DNA from: an uncultured Bacteroides sp.
Lineage (GTDB): Bacteria; Bacteroidota; Bacteroidia; Bacteroidales; Bacteroidaceae
NCBI RefSeq assembly: GCF_900547205.1
Contig: NZ_URFY01000018.1
Span: 11,846-75,845 of the forward strand
Length of the DNA: 64,000 bases
Direction: 5' to 3'
The position numbers and the translations under genes are program-made. This document shows positions 1 through 9,200 of the stretch, piece by piece. Position 1 is the stretch's first letter, and every line of letters starts with the position of its first letter. A model generated the notes under the pieces. It did not search any database. It was not told the origin of the DNA and saw only the letters and a program-made list of their open reading frames with translations.

Positions 1-340
1 CATAATCAACAAAGCACTTTGATTTCTCCTGCACATAGCCCGGCAGGCACTTTTCAAGAATAGCCTTTAATGCCTTATCGGACATCTCTTTTAACTTGCC
101 ATCCATCTCTAGCCGGAAGATAACATTTTCCATATCGCTAAGCATTTTGCGCAATGCCGCATTCTTTGTCCGGTAATTGGGTTCCCTGTTGGTAAACTCA
201 CTACCGGTCCACCTCTCTTGTAATGCAGAGTATCCGGTAGAAAGAAAAAAAGTTCCCTTGTTATGAACGTTAAGCTTCAAAGGAAACAATCCATCTTTCT
301 TTGCCCTACGAGTGTCTAAGTAAAATTTGACGGTTACCAT
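1..340 (-). CDS. Tyrosine recombinase (integrase), N-terminal part, cut by window edge
   Basis: An open frame starts at ATG 340 and runs off the left edge without a stop, giving about 113 residues. It begins MVTVKFYLDTRRAKKDG and continues with FPLKLNVHNKGTFFLSTGYS and then QERWTGSEF. This is the pattern of the N-terminal arm-binding and SAM-like core-binding region of Bacteroides phage-type integrases. The catalytic R-H-R-Y domain would lie outside the window and is not seen. The gene points away from the tRNA-Gly gene about 200 bp upstream, the usual layout for an element integrated at a tRNA 3' end. The family call is by pattern recognition; whether the gene is intact cannot be judged here. 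Confidence 0.8.
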   Translation of the reverse strand, partial: MVTVKFYLDTRRAKKDGLFPLKLNVHNKGTFFLSTGYSALQERWTGSEFTNREPNYRTKNAALRKMLSDMENVIFRLEMDGKLKEMSDKALKAILEKCLPGYVQEKSKCFVDY

Positions 341-403
341 ATCTTCATTTTTTAGGTTCAACCCGCGTCCTTTAGTCCATATGGGCTAAGTGGCGTGAGT
401 TCG

Positions 404-445
404 TTTGCAAATTGCAAATATGCGCAAGGAATTTGCAATGCAAAT
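404..445. promoter_or_regulatory. Two 15-bp perfect palindromes upstream of the integrase
   Basis: TTTGCAAATTGCAAA (404-418) and ATTTGCAATGCAAAT (431-445) are both perfect 15-bp palindromes with a one-base centre. Their centres are 27 bp apart and they share the TTTGCAA half-site. They lie between the integrase start and the tRNA. They could be an operator for the integrase or recombination-protein binding sites; the role is inferred from position only. Confidence 0.5.
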
Positions 446-501
446 ATAAGAAACAACCGTTAAAACACCCCTAAAACGGGATTTAATTAAAACTAAGAAC
501 A

Positions 502-534
502 TAAAAAAAGCACTTACTATTATCGTAAGTGCTT
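502..534 (-). terminator. Rho-independent terminator after tRNA-Gly
   Basis: A 10-bp stem (AAGCACTTAC at 508-517 and GTAAGTGCTT at 525-534) with a 7-base loop is followed on the minus strand by a run of T (508-502). It lies 10 bases past the encoded CCA of the tRNA gene and should end its transcript. Confidence 0.85.
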
Positions 535-543
535 GATTTTCAG

Positions 544-619
544 TGGAGCGGTAAGCGAGACTCGAACTCGTGACCCTTAGCTTGGGAAGCTAATGCTCTA
601 CCAACTGAGCTACTACCGC
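544..619 (-). tRNA. tRNA-Gly (anticodon CCC)
   Basis: The minus strand folds as a standard cloverleaf. The acceptor stem GCGGTAG pairs with CTTACCGC, there is a D-arm AGCTCAGTTGGTAGAGCA, and the T-arm carries GTTCGAGTC. The anticodon stem-loop TTAGC-TTCCCAA-GCTAA gives anticodon CCC, which reads GGG (Gly). The mature part is 547-619 and CCA is encoded at 544-546. The gene appears intact, and its 3' end faces the neighbouring integrase. Confidence 0.95.
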
Positions 620-626
620 AACATTA

Positions 627-671
627 CACCGTTTCTAAGCAGAAGCCTGACGAAACGGTGATGCAAAAGTA
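627..671 (-). promoter_or_regulatory. Promoter -7 box and hairpin leader of tRNA-Gly
   Basis: On the minus strand TACTTTTG (671-664) fits the Bacteroides -7 consensus TAnnTTTG. Between it and the tRNA lies an inverted repeat, CACCGTTTC (627-635) with GAAACGGTG (652-660), which can form a 9-bp stem in the pre-tRNA leader and may guide processing. Confidence 0.55.
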
Positions 672-705
672 AGCATAATTTTTATATCTCAAAAATATTT
701 CAAGA

Positions 706-1176
706 TTAATATAGTTTTTCCTTCAACGATGATACTTTCTGATAAACTTCGCGATAAACATTATCACCCAGTTGGAACAGAAGTATCAATTTATCTTTTT
801 CTATTCGATAAGAAATAGGAATCTGCGCTTCTCTGGTAGGATTGCCACAATAGAATTTTGTTTTTTCATAATAGAGTCCTTTAGCTATAATATGATAACT
901 TCCGGAACGAGTAATCTTGTATGGATAAAGCACATCTAAAATTTTAGAATTGCGCTTAGGAACATCATAAAAGCTACTTTGTGCATTCTTGATAATTGCA
1001 TCCAGATTGTAATAATTACCCTGTTTATCAAATACTTTATATCTGATATTTTTCGAAGTGTTTTTAGAACTAATTAGCATCCATATACCCTCCAAATCTT
1101 TACTCAAACAGAAGTTGGGAATTAAGAAGAGAAATGAAACTGCCAATAGAATCTTACATAATAGTTTTGTTTTCAT
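706..1176 (-). CDS. Secreted lipocalin-like protein of unknown function
   Basis: This 156-residue protein has a clear signal peptide (MKTKLLCKILLAVSFLFLIP, cleavage expected near residue 25). A small domain follows that begins LEGIWMLISSK and ends in hydrophobic beta-type segments (DKLILLFQLGDNVYREVYQK). The opening LxGxW pattern resembles DUF4488/lipocalin-like proteins of Bacteroidetes, which are small periplasmic or surface beta-barrels. It stands alone: the tRNA is downstream and the efflux operon diverges upstream. A TAnnTTTG box (1237-1230) lies 54 bases upstream of the start. Function is unknown, and the family placement rests only on the fold-like pattern. Confidence 0.6.
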   Translation of the reverse strand: MKTKLLCKILLAVSFLFLIPNFCLSKDLEGIWMLISSKNTSKNIRYKVFDKQGNYYNLDAIIKNAQSSFYDVPKRNSKILDVLYPYKITRSGSYHIIAKGLYYEKTKFYCGNPTREAQIPISYRIEKDKLILLFQLGDNVYREVYQKVSSLKEKLY

Positions 1177-1229
1177 AATAATTTGATTAAAGTTATACTA
1201 TATATTACATTTTTGCTGAGTCGTTTACA

Positions 1230-1237
1230 CAAAGATA
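1230..1237 (-). promoter_or_regulatory. -7 promoter box for the lipocalin-like gene
   Basis: TATCTTTG on the minus strand matches TAnnTTTG, 54 bases before the ATG at 1176. No clear -33 TTTG is seen at the usual distance. Confidence 0.45.
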
Positions 1238-1377
1238 GGCATAATCTTTATAAACCCTATTTTTGCCCTCAATATTTTATTTATTGGAGATAATTACACC
1301 TTACTTATTTATTAGAATGAACAAACTTATCTTTTCATCTGTTAGAAAGTCTCAAAACCAGATATAACCTAACCAGC

Positions 1378-2790
1378 ATGAAAAGAAATAAGCTACTTTT
1401 TGCACTATTGACTTTGTATTTTCCCGTTTCTCAGGCAGACGCACAGACACCATTAAGTTTTGAAGAATCACTGTACCTGCTTAAACAAGGAAATCAGAGC
1501 ATGAAGATAGCCGATAAAGGTATTGAAATTGCCAAAGCAGAGCGGGACAAACTCAATGCTTTCTGGTACCCCAGTCTGCAATCTACAGGGGCTTTTGTGC
1601 ATATGTCGGAGAAGATTGAAGTGAAACAACCTTTGTCTCAATTCACAGATCCGGCCAAAGACTTTGTGCATTCTATTATTCCCAACGACCAAATAATCTC
1701 ATCTATTCTGGATAAAATAGGAACGAATACTCTCGTATTCCCATTGACTCCCAGAAACCTAACTACCATTGATTTATCTGCAGAATGGGTGCTCTTTGCC
1801 GGCGGCAAACGGTTTCGCGCAACTGAAATCGGACGAACGATGGTAGATATGGCACATGAGAATCGTGCACAGACCGCTGCCACCCAACTGAATCTATTGG
1901 CAGAAAGTTATTATGGACTGAGATTGGCACAACAAATTGTAACTGTGCGCGAGGAAACCTACAAAGGTTTACTGAAACATTATGAGAATGCCTTAAAACT
2001 GGAAGCTGCCGGAATGATTGATAAAGCAGGACGTCTTTTTGCACAAGTAAATATGGATGAAGCCAAACGGGCGTTGGAAGCAGCTAGAAAAGAGGAAATT
2101 GTAGTGCAAAGCGCCCTTAAAGCCTTGTTGAATAAGAAAGATACAGACGATAATATCGTCCCTACTTCTCCCCTTTTCATGAATGACTCCTTACCGCCTA
2201 AGATGCTTTTCGAAATGTCGGTAACTAGTGGAAACTATGCTCTTAACCAACTACAACTACAAGAGCATATCGCCCAACAAGAAATACGAATTGCCCAAAG
2301 CGGTTATTTGCCGAATATAGCTTTTTTCGGTAAACAGACGTTGTATTCGCACGGCATTCAAAGTAATTTGGTGCCGCGCACAATGATAGGTATTGGTTTT
2401 ACATGGAATCTGTTTGACGGTCTGGATCGTGAAAAGAAAGTCCGCCAGTCCAAACTCACACAGCAAACTTTAGCTTTGGGTAAAATGAAAGCACGCGATG
2501 ATCTCGCTGTTGGCGTAGACAAGCTATACGCACAGTTACAAAAAGCTCAGGATAATGTTAAAGCACTAAATGCAACCATCGCTTTGAGTGAGGAATTGGT
2601 ACGTATCCGAAAAAAATCATTCGCCGAAGGAATGGCAACCTCCACCGAAGTCATTGATGCCGAAACCATGCTGTCTACAGTGAAAGTTGCCCGTCTGGCA
2701 GCCTATTATGAATATGATGTGACACTTATGAATTTACTTTCACTCTGTGGCACACCGGAACAATTTGTAAACTATCAACCTAAACCATAA
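1378..2790 (+). CDS. TolC-family outer membrane efflux protein
   Basis: A 470-residue outer membrane factor that would form the trimeric exit duct of an efflux pump. It has a signal peptide (residues 1-22, ending QADA), then two long alpha-helical repeats typical of OEP domains, for example RIAQSGYLPNIAFFGKQ and the later LVRIRKKSFAEGMATSTEVIDAETML. The second is the conserved region of the second TolC repeat. Length is normal for the family. It is first in an operon with HlyD (6 bases downstream) and two ABC-2 permeases, so it should serve that exporter. The substrate is unknown. Confidence 0.92.
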   Translation: MKRNKLLFALLTLYFPVSQADAQTPLSFEESLYLLKQGNQSMKIADKGIEIAKAERDKLNAFWYPSLQSTGAFVHMSEKIEVKQPLSQFTDPAKDFVHSIIPNDQIISSILDKIGTNTLVFPLTPRNLTTIDLSAEWVLFAGGKRFRATEIGRTMVDMAHENRAQTAATQLNLLAESYYGLRLAQQIVTVREETYKGLLKHYENALKLEAAGMIDKAGRLFAQVNMDEAKRALEAARKEEIVVQSALKALLNKKDTDDNIVPTSPLFMNDSLPPKMLFEMSVTSGNYALNQLQLQEHIAQQEIRIAQSGYLPNIAFFGKQTLYSHGIQSNLVPRTMIGIGFTWNLFDGLDREKKVRQSKLTQQTLALGKMKARDDLAVGVDKLYAQLQKAQDNVKALNATIALSEELVRIRKKSFAEGMATSTEVIDAETMLSTVKVARLAAYYEYDVTLMNLLSLCGTPEQFVNYQPKP

Positions 2791-2796
2791 CGAACA

Positions 2797-3783
2797 ATGA
2801 AACCAACCAGTAGAACCCTTTCGTGGGCTTTTATCATTATTTTGCTAATCGTCGGCATTTTTACGGCTCTCGGAATACTGTTAATGCACAAGCAGCCACT
2901 CGTCTTGCAAGGACAGGCAGAAGCAACTGAAATCCGTATCAGCGGGAAACTTCCGGGACGTATCGACACCTTCTTCGTTCGGGAAGGCGACTGGGTACGC
3001 CAAGGCGATACACTTGTCGTTATCAACAGCCCCGAAATACACGCAAAGTATCAACAAGTCAATGCTTTGGAACAAGTGGCAGTGCAACAGAACAAGAAAG
3101 TGGATGCCGGAACCCGCAGACAAATAGTGGCTACGGCATTGCAACTATGGAATAAAACAAAGAGCGACCTCACTCTGGCTCAAACGACTTACAACCGTAT
3201 TCTTACCTTATATAAAGACAGCGTAGTCACCTCACAAAGAAAAGATGAAGTGGAAGCCTTCTATAAAGCAGCCGTAGCAGCCGAACGTGCTGCTTACGAA
3301 CAGTATCAAATGGCTATGGACGGTGCACAAAAGGAAGATAAAGCGTCCGCAGCCAGCATGGTTGATGCCGCACGGAGCACGGTAGATGAAGTCTCCGCTT
3401 TACTGGTAGATGCCCGGCTGACTGCACCGGAGGACGGACAAATTGCCACTATCTTTCCTAAACGCGGTGAACTCGTAGCACCGGGAACTCCTATTATGAA
3501 TCTGGTAGTGATGGACGACGTTCATGTGGTTATCAATGTTCGCGAAGACCTGATGCCTCAATTTAAAATGGAGGGAACATTCTTTGCTGACGTACCCGCT
3601 ATCGGCAAAAAGAATATTCAATTTAAAATATATTATATCAGCCCGTTAGGTAGCTTCGCCACTTGGAAATCGACCAAGCAAACTGGTAGCTACGACTTAC
3701 GCACATTCGAGATTCATGCACGACCGACACAAAAAGTGGAAGACTTGCGTCCCGGCATGTCTGTATTGTTGACACTAAATTAA
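2797..3783 (+). CDS. HlyD-family periplasmic adaptor
   Basis: This 328-residue membrane-fusion protein links an inner-membrane transporter to the TolC duct. An N-terminal anchor (about residues 9-29, AFIIILLIVGIFTALGILLM) is followed by the biotinyl-lipoyl half-motif (GKLPGRIDTFFVREGDWVRQGDTLVVI). A helical hairpin comes next (about 85-195). The second lipoyl half and beta-barrel follow (RLTAPEDGQIATIFPKRGEL, then the AGTP-like VAPGTPIMNLV). It resembles the YhiI/EmrA-like adaptors paired with ABC-2 permeases. It sits 6 bases after tolC and 7 before the first permease, so translation is probably coupled. Confidence 0.92.
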   Translation: MKPTSRTLSWAFIIILLIVGIFTALGILLMHKQPLVLQGQAEATEIRISGKLPGRIDTFFVREGDWVRQGDTLVVINSPEIHAKYQQVNALEQVAVQQNKKVDAGTRRQIVATALQLWNKTKSDLTLAQTTYNRILTLYKDSVVTSQRKDEVEAFYKAAVAAERAAYEQYQMAMDGAQKEDKASAASMVDAARSTVDEVSALLVDARLTAPEDGQIATIFPKRGELVAPGTPIMNLVVMDDVHVVINVREDLMPQFKMEGTFFADVPAIGKKNIQFKIYYISPLGSFATWKSTKQTGSYDLRTFEIHARPTQKVEDLRPGMSVLLTLN

Positions 3784-3790
3784 CTAAGGA

Positions 3791-4981
3791 ATGAGTTCAT
3801 CACAAACAACATATCATTCTCCATTCCGTTCCGTATTGCTTCGGGAGTGGCAACGGATGACATCACGCCGTTTGTATTTTGGCGTGTGTATTGTCTTGCC
3901 GTTATTTACCCTCTTCTTTATGGCAACGATATTCGGCAACGGCCAGATGGAGAATATCCCTATCGGAATTATCGACCAAGACAATACCACTACTTCCCGA
4001 GCCATCGCCCGGAATATATCTGCCGTACCTACCTTTAAAGTGACAAAGCATTATGTAAATGAGGCAGCAGCACGAAAAGCGGTACAGAAGAAAGAGATTT
4101 ATGGCTACCTATCCATCCCACCTAAGTTCGAACAAGATGCCATATCAGGAAAGAATGCAACTCTTTGTTATTATTACCATTATGCCTTGTTGTCGGTAGG
4201 CGGCGAATTGATGGCTGCATTCGAGACTTCATTAGCTCCGGTGTCCCTCTCGCCTATTGTTATGGAAGCTGTAGCTCTTGGGGTGGAACAAGAAGAGATT
4301 ACTACATTCCTGTTGCCAGTGCAAGCCAACAATCATCCTATTTATAATCCGAGCCTTGATTATTCCATCTATTTGAGCCAGCCATTTTTCTTTGTATTGT
4401 TTCAAGTTCTGATTTTACTGTTTACCGTGTATGCTGTCGGCATTGAAATCAAATTCCGCACGGCAAATGACTGGCTGGCTACAGCCAAAGGAAATATGAT
4501 AACCGCCGTATTTGGAAAGCTCCTGCCCTACACCCTTATATTTATACTGATAGGATGGCTGGGCAACTATGTTATGTTCGGCATTCTGCATATTCCTTTT
4601 CAGGGGAGTTGGTGGGTGATGAATCTGGTGACTGCACTTTTCATCATCGCTACGCAAGCCCTCGGGTTATTCCTTTTTTCATTGTTTCCGGCGATATCTC
4701 TGGTCATTAGTGTAGTTTCGATGGTAGGTTCTTTGGGAGCCACTTTATCCGGGGTTACTTTTCCGGTTTCCAATATGTATCCGATTGTGCAGGGCGCATC
4801 CCATCTTTTTCCTGTACGGCATTTCACGGAAATAATGCAAACCATGATCTATGCCGGCGGGGGATTTATATATTTCTGGCCATCGGTTGTAATACTCTGT
4901 ATTTTCCCGTTGTTAGCCCTACTGCTACTTCCACATTTAAAACGAGCCATAGAAAGTCATAAGTATGAAAACATTAAGTAA
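3791..4981 (+). CDS. ABC-2 type permease, first of a pair
   Basis: A 396-residue inner-membrane protein with ABC-2 (YhhJ-like) layout. One N-terminal membrane helix (about residues 26-46) is followed by a periplasmic domain containing PIGIIDQDNTTTSRAI. Five hydrophobic segments fill the C-terminal half, from FFFVLFQVLILLFTVYAVGI onward. The motif ATLSGVTFPVSNMYPIVQ is typical of ABC-2 permeases. Its 3' end overlaps the next permease gene by 17 bases, so the two are probably translated together and act as a heterodimer. No ATP-binding subunit is encoded nearby, so energy must come from a subunit elsewhere. Confidence 0.9.
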   Translation: MSSSQTTYHSPFRSVLLREWQRMTSRRLYFGVCIVLPLFTLFFMATIFGNGQMENIPIGIIDQDNTTTSRAIARNISAVPTFKVTKHYVNEAAARKAVQKKEIYGYLSIPPKFEQDAISGKNATLCYYYHYALLSVGGELMAAFETSLAPVSLSPIVMEAVALGVEQEEITTFLLPVQANNHPIYNPSLDYSIYLSQPFFFVLFQVLILLFTVYAVGIEIKFRTANDWLATAKGNMITAVFGKLLPYTLIFILIGWLGNYVMFGILHIPFQGSWWVMNLVTALFIIATQALGLFLFSLFPAISLVISVVSMVGSLGATLSGVTFPVSNMYPIVQGASHLFPVRHFTEIMQTMIYAGGGFIYFWPSVVILCIFPLLALLLLPHLKRAIESHKYENIK

Positions 4982-6158
4982 ATTGCAACAATTATCGTTC
5001 ATCATCCGCCGTGAATTTCTCGCTATCAGTACCAGCTATGCTGTACTGTTGGTGCTCATGGGTGGCATCTTCTTATACGGATTGCTTTATAATTATATGT
5101 ACGCGCCCAATATCGTAACAAATGTCCCGGTTGCCGTTGTCGATAATTCGCGCAGTGAATTGAGCCGCAATTTTATCCGTTGGCTAGATGCCACTCCACA
5201 AGCGGAAATCTACAAGCAGGCGATAGATTACCACGAAGCAAAAGAATGGATGAAAGCAGGAAAAGTAGAAGGGATATTATATCTTCCCCACGATTTTGAA
5301 GAACGCGTATTTCGCGGAGATGAATCTGTCTATTCACTTTATGCGACAACAGATGCATTTCTGTATTTCGAATCTTTGCAAGAAGCAACTTCACGTGTCA
5401 TGTTGGCTATTAACGACAAGTACCGACCGGATGTAGCAGTATTACTGCCACCACAAGGATTACTTGCAGTAGCTATGGCTCAACCCGTAAGTGTGGTAGG
5501 AACAGCCATCTACAATTATACGGAAGGATATGGTTCTTATCTGATTCCGGCAGTTATGATGATTATCATCTTCCAGACACTAATGATGGTCATCGGTATG
5601 GTGACAGGAGAAGAACACAGCAGCGGAGGAATCCGTGCTTATGCGTCATTGGGGCAGAGCTGGGGAAACTGCCTACGCATTGTGGCAGGAAAAACATTCG
5701 TGTATTGCAGCCTTTATGCTGTCTTTGCTTTCTTCTTATTAGGATTGTTTCCCTACTTTTTCAGTATCCCCAATATCGGAAACGGATTTTACATCATACT
5801 CCTGATGATACCCTACCTGATAGCAACTTCTTTCTTCGGCTTGGCAGCCTCCCGCTATTTCACCGATTCTGAAGCACCACTACTTATGATTGCTTTTTTT
5901 TCAGTCGGGTTAATCTTCCTTTCCGGTGTTTCATATCCAATAGAATTAATGCCTTGGTATTGGAAGGTTGCACATTATATTCTCCCGGCGGCACCGGGTA
6001 CGTTAGCGTTTGTTAAGCTTAATTCTATGGGGGCAACGATGGCGGATATCAAGTCGGAATATATCACTTTGTGGGTTCAAACGATTATATATTTTATGCT
6101 GAGTATATGGGTGTATAAACAGAAAATATGTTCAGATAAATCAAGTTTCAAAAACTAA
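4965..6158 (+). CDS. ABC-2 type permease, second of a pair
   Basis: A 397-residue paralogue of the preceding protein with the same layout: N-terminal helix (about 20-45), a periplasmic domain opening VPVAVVDNSRSELSRNF, and five C-terminal helices. These include MMIIIFQTLMMVIGMVTGEE and the ABC-2 signature FLSGVSYPIELMPWYW. It is the last gene of the TolC-HlyD-permease-permease operon. A 139-bp gap with no obvious terminator separates it from the hybrid regulator. The transported compound is unknown; related systems export drugs, lipids or other hydrophobic compounds. Confidence 0.9.
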   Translation: MKTLSKLQQLSFIIRREFLAISTSYAVLLVLMGGIFLYGLLYNYMYAPNIVTNVPVAVVDNSRSELSRNFIRWLDATPQAEIYKQAIDYHEAKEWMKAGKVEGILYLPHDFEERVFRGDESVYSLYATTDAFLYFESLQEATSRVMLAINDKYRPDVAVLLPPQGLLAVAMAQPVSVVGTAIYNYTEGYGSYLIPAVMMIIIFQTLMMVIGMVTGEEHSSGGIRAYASLGQSWGNCLRIVAGKTFVYCSLYAVFAFFLLGLFPYFFSIPNIGNGFYIILLMIPYLIATSFFGLAASRYFTDSEAPLLMIAFFSVGLIFLSGVSYPIELMPWYWKVAHYILPAAPGTLAFVKLNSMGATMADIKSEYITLWVQTIIYFMLSIWVYKQKICSDKSSFKN

Positions 6159-6297
6159 TAGTCAACTTTGGAAATAAAATTCTTTTAAAAAGATTATTTT
6201 AAACAGTATTCTTTGTATATCTCATTGCTTTTGTCTAGTTTCGTGCTATACTTAGTATCAAGTACATTTCTGGAATAGTTTAAAAACATATATACTC

Positions 6298-9200
6298 ATG
6301 AGATACATTGCATATTTATTCCTTTTATTGCCTTTTTTAGTTTCTGCACAAACATACAGATACATAGGGATAGAAGACGGACTGAGCAACCGGAGAATCT
6401 TTAATATTCAGAAAGATATCGAGGGATATATGTGGTTTCTTACCAATGATGGAATGGATCGATATAATGGTAAAGATATAAAGCACTATAATTTGAATAA
6501 AGAAAATAATATTATAGATTATTCTCCTATTCATCCCGGATGGATGTTCACCACTCCTCAAAAAGGGATATGGGTGGTAGGCAAAAAAGGACGCATCTTT
6601 CAATATGATACTAATCATGATGACTTCCGGCTATCATATAAACTACCCGATACTTCATTAGCTGTCAATTATGGTTATATAGATCGCAAGTATAACATCT
6701 GGTTGTGCCGCCGAGATTCCATCTCATTATATAATATCATAGATAATCGTGTCATACAATTCCCTAATATACTCAACAATAATATTACAGCCATTGAACA
6801 GGTAGACGACAAACATTTTTTTATATCAACGGAAACAGGCCTTAGGTATGTCAGTCTGGAAAACGATATGCTACAATTTGTCCCTATTGAGATGCTTGAT
6901 AATTTTCGTGCACAGGTGAGTGTATTGTATTACCATCCACAATTACAAAAGCTATTTATCGGCTCTTTTGAAAGGGGAATTTTTGTATATGATATGCATT
7001 CGGAAGAAATTATCCATTCGGATGCAGACCTCAGTGATGTAAATATTGCTCGAATCACCCCTTTAAACGAGAAAGAACTATTAATTGCAACCGAAGGGAT
7101 GGGAGTATATAAACTGAACGTAAATACCTGCGCATTGGAGCATTACATTAGAGCAAATTATCAGAGCTATAATGCAATGAACGGAAATAATATTAACGAC
7201 GTATTTGTTGATGAAGAGAAGCGAATATGGCTTGCCAATTATCCTACAGGTATCACCATAATAGACTACCGCTATATGAACTATCACTGGATAAAACATT
7301 CGATGGCAAATAAGCAATCATTGATAAATGACCAAGTGCACGCAGTGATCGAAGATAGTGAGGGGGATTTGTGGTTTGGAACCAGCAACGGAATTAGTCT
7401 CTACAATTCAAAAACAGACCAGTGGCATTCATTTCTCAGCACTTTCGATCATCAGTTAAAAGATAAGAATCATATTTTTATCACATTATGCGAGGTATCT
7501 CCAGGCATTATATGGGCGGGAGGCTATACTTCCGGCATTTATAAAATAAACAAGAAAACAAAGTCTGTTGAGTACTTCTCCCCTTACCTGCTTTCGCACA
7601 TCAATATGCGCCCGGATAAATATATCCGTGATATTATAAAAGACTCAAAGGGTTACGTTTGGTCGGGTGGATACTATAATCTGAAATGCTTCAATCCGGT
7701 GACGAACGAAGTCCGTTTATATCCCGGAGTAAGTTCAATCACTGCCATTGCAGAGAAAGATAGCAATAATATGTGGATTGGAACAGGCACGGGACTTTAT
7801 TTATTGAACAAAGATTCTGGTAAATACCAATATATTGAAATGAAAGTAGAAGCTGCTTATATCAACACACTTTACCAGACTGGCGATGGACTGCTTTATA
7901 TAGGTACAAACGGAGCAGGTTTACTCGTTTACGATATAAAGCATGAAACCTTCACACATTATTATACGGATAATTCCGCTCTTGTATCAAACCGGATATT
8001 TACGATATTGCCTGAAGTTGACGGACGCATCATGATGAGCACGGAGAATGGAATAACCTGCTTCTACACCAATGAGAAAGTATTTCGTAACTGGACGAGA
8101 GGAGAAGGATTACTACCCGCTTACTACAATGCAACATCCGGCACACTACGTAAGGATAAAAGTTTCGTATTCGGCAGTATGGACGGAGCGGTCGAGATTC
8201 CTAAGGATATGAGGTTTCCTGAATATAAATATTTAAAAATGATATTCAGCGACTTCAGTCTATCCTACCAGCCTGTCTATCCGGGCGATGCAGACTCTCC
8301 TTTAAAGCAAAGTATTAATGAAACTCAGGTATTGGAACTAAAGTATAATCAAAACTCATTCTCATTCAACGTTTCTACCATCAATTATGATTCTCCCGGA
8401 AACACGTTGTTTACCTGGAAACTGGAAGGCTTTTATGACGAATGGATACAGCCGGGTTCCACCAATCAGATTCGTTTCACCAATTTGTCTCCAGGAAAGT
8501 ATACTCTTCGTGTTCGTGCCATATCCAGAGAAGAACATGATATCATTTTTGAAGAACGCCTTCTGGAAGTAATCGTCGCACATCCTTACTGGGCTACTTG
8601 GTGGGCTATCATAGCATACGTTTTACTTGGATTTGGGGGATTTATCTTTGTGCTACGCATAATAAACTTAAGAAAGCAAAAGAACATATCGGAGGAGAAA
8701 ACTCAGTTCTTTATCAATACGGCTCATGACATCCGTACGCCGCTTACTTTGATAAAAGCTCCTTTGGAAGAATTGCTGGAGGAAGAGAATCTCTCTGAAA
8801 ACGGAATCACCCGTACGAAGACTGCCTTGAAAAATGTAGGATCTTTGTTACACCTGGCCGATAATCTCATAAACTTTGAGCGGGCGGATGTATATTCTTC
8901 TAAAGTTTGCGTTTCCGAGTATGAGTTGAATACCTATATGCATGAGATATACAGCACTTATGCTTCTTATGCTGCCATTAAGCACATCAACCTTACTTAC
9001 AACAGCAATTTCAGTTACCTCAATGTATGGATTGATAAAGAGAAGATGGATTCAATACTGAAAAACTTATTATCTAACGCATTGAAATATACGCAGGATA
9101 ATGGGAACGTTAGCATCTCAGTATCCGACAATAAAGATTCATGGACACTGGAAGTAAAGGACACAGGAATCGGTATTCCTTCTAAGGAACAGAAAAAATT

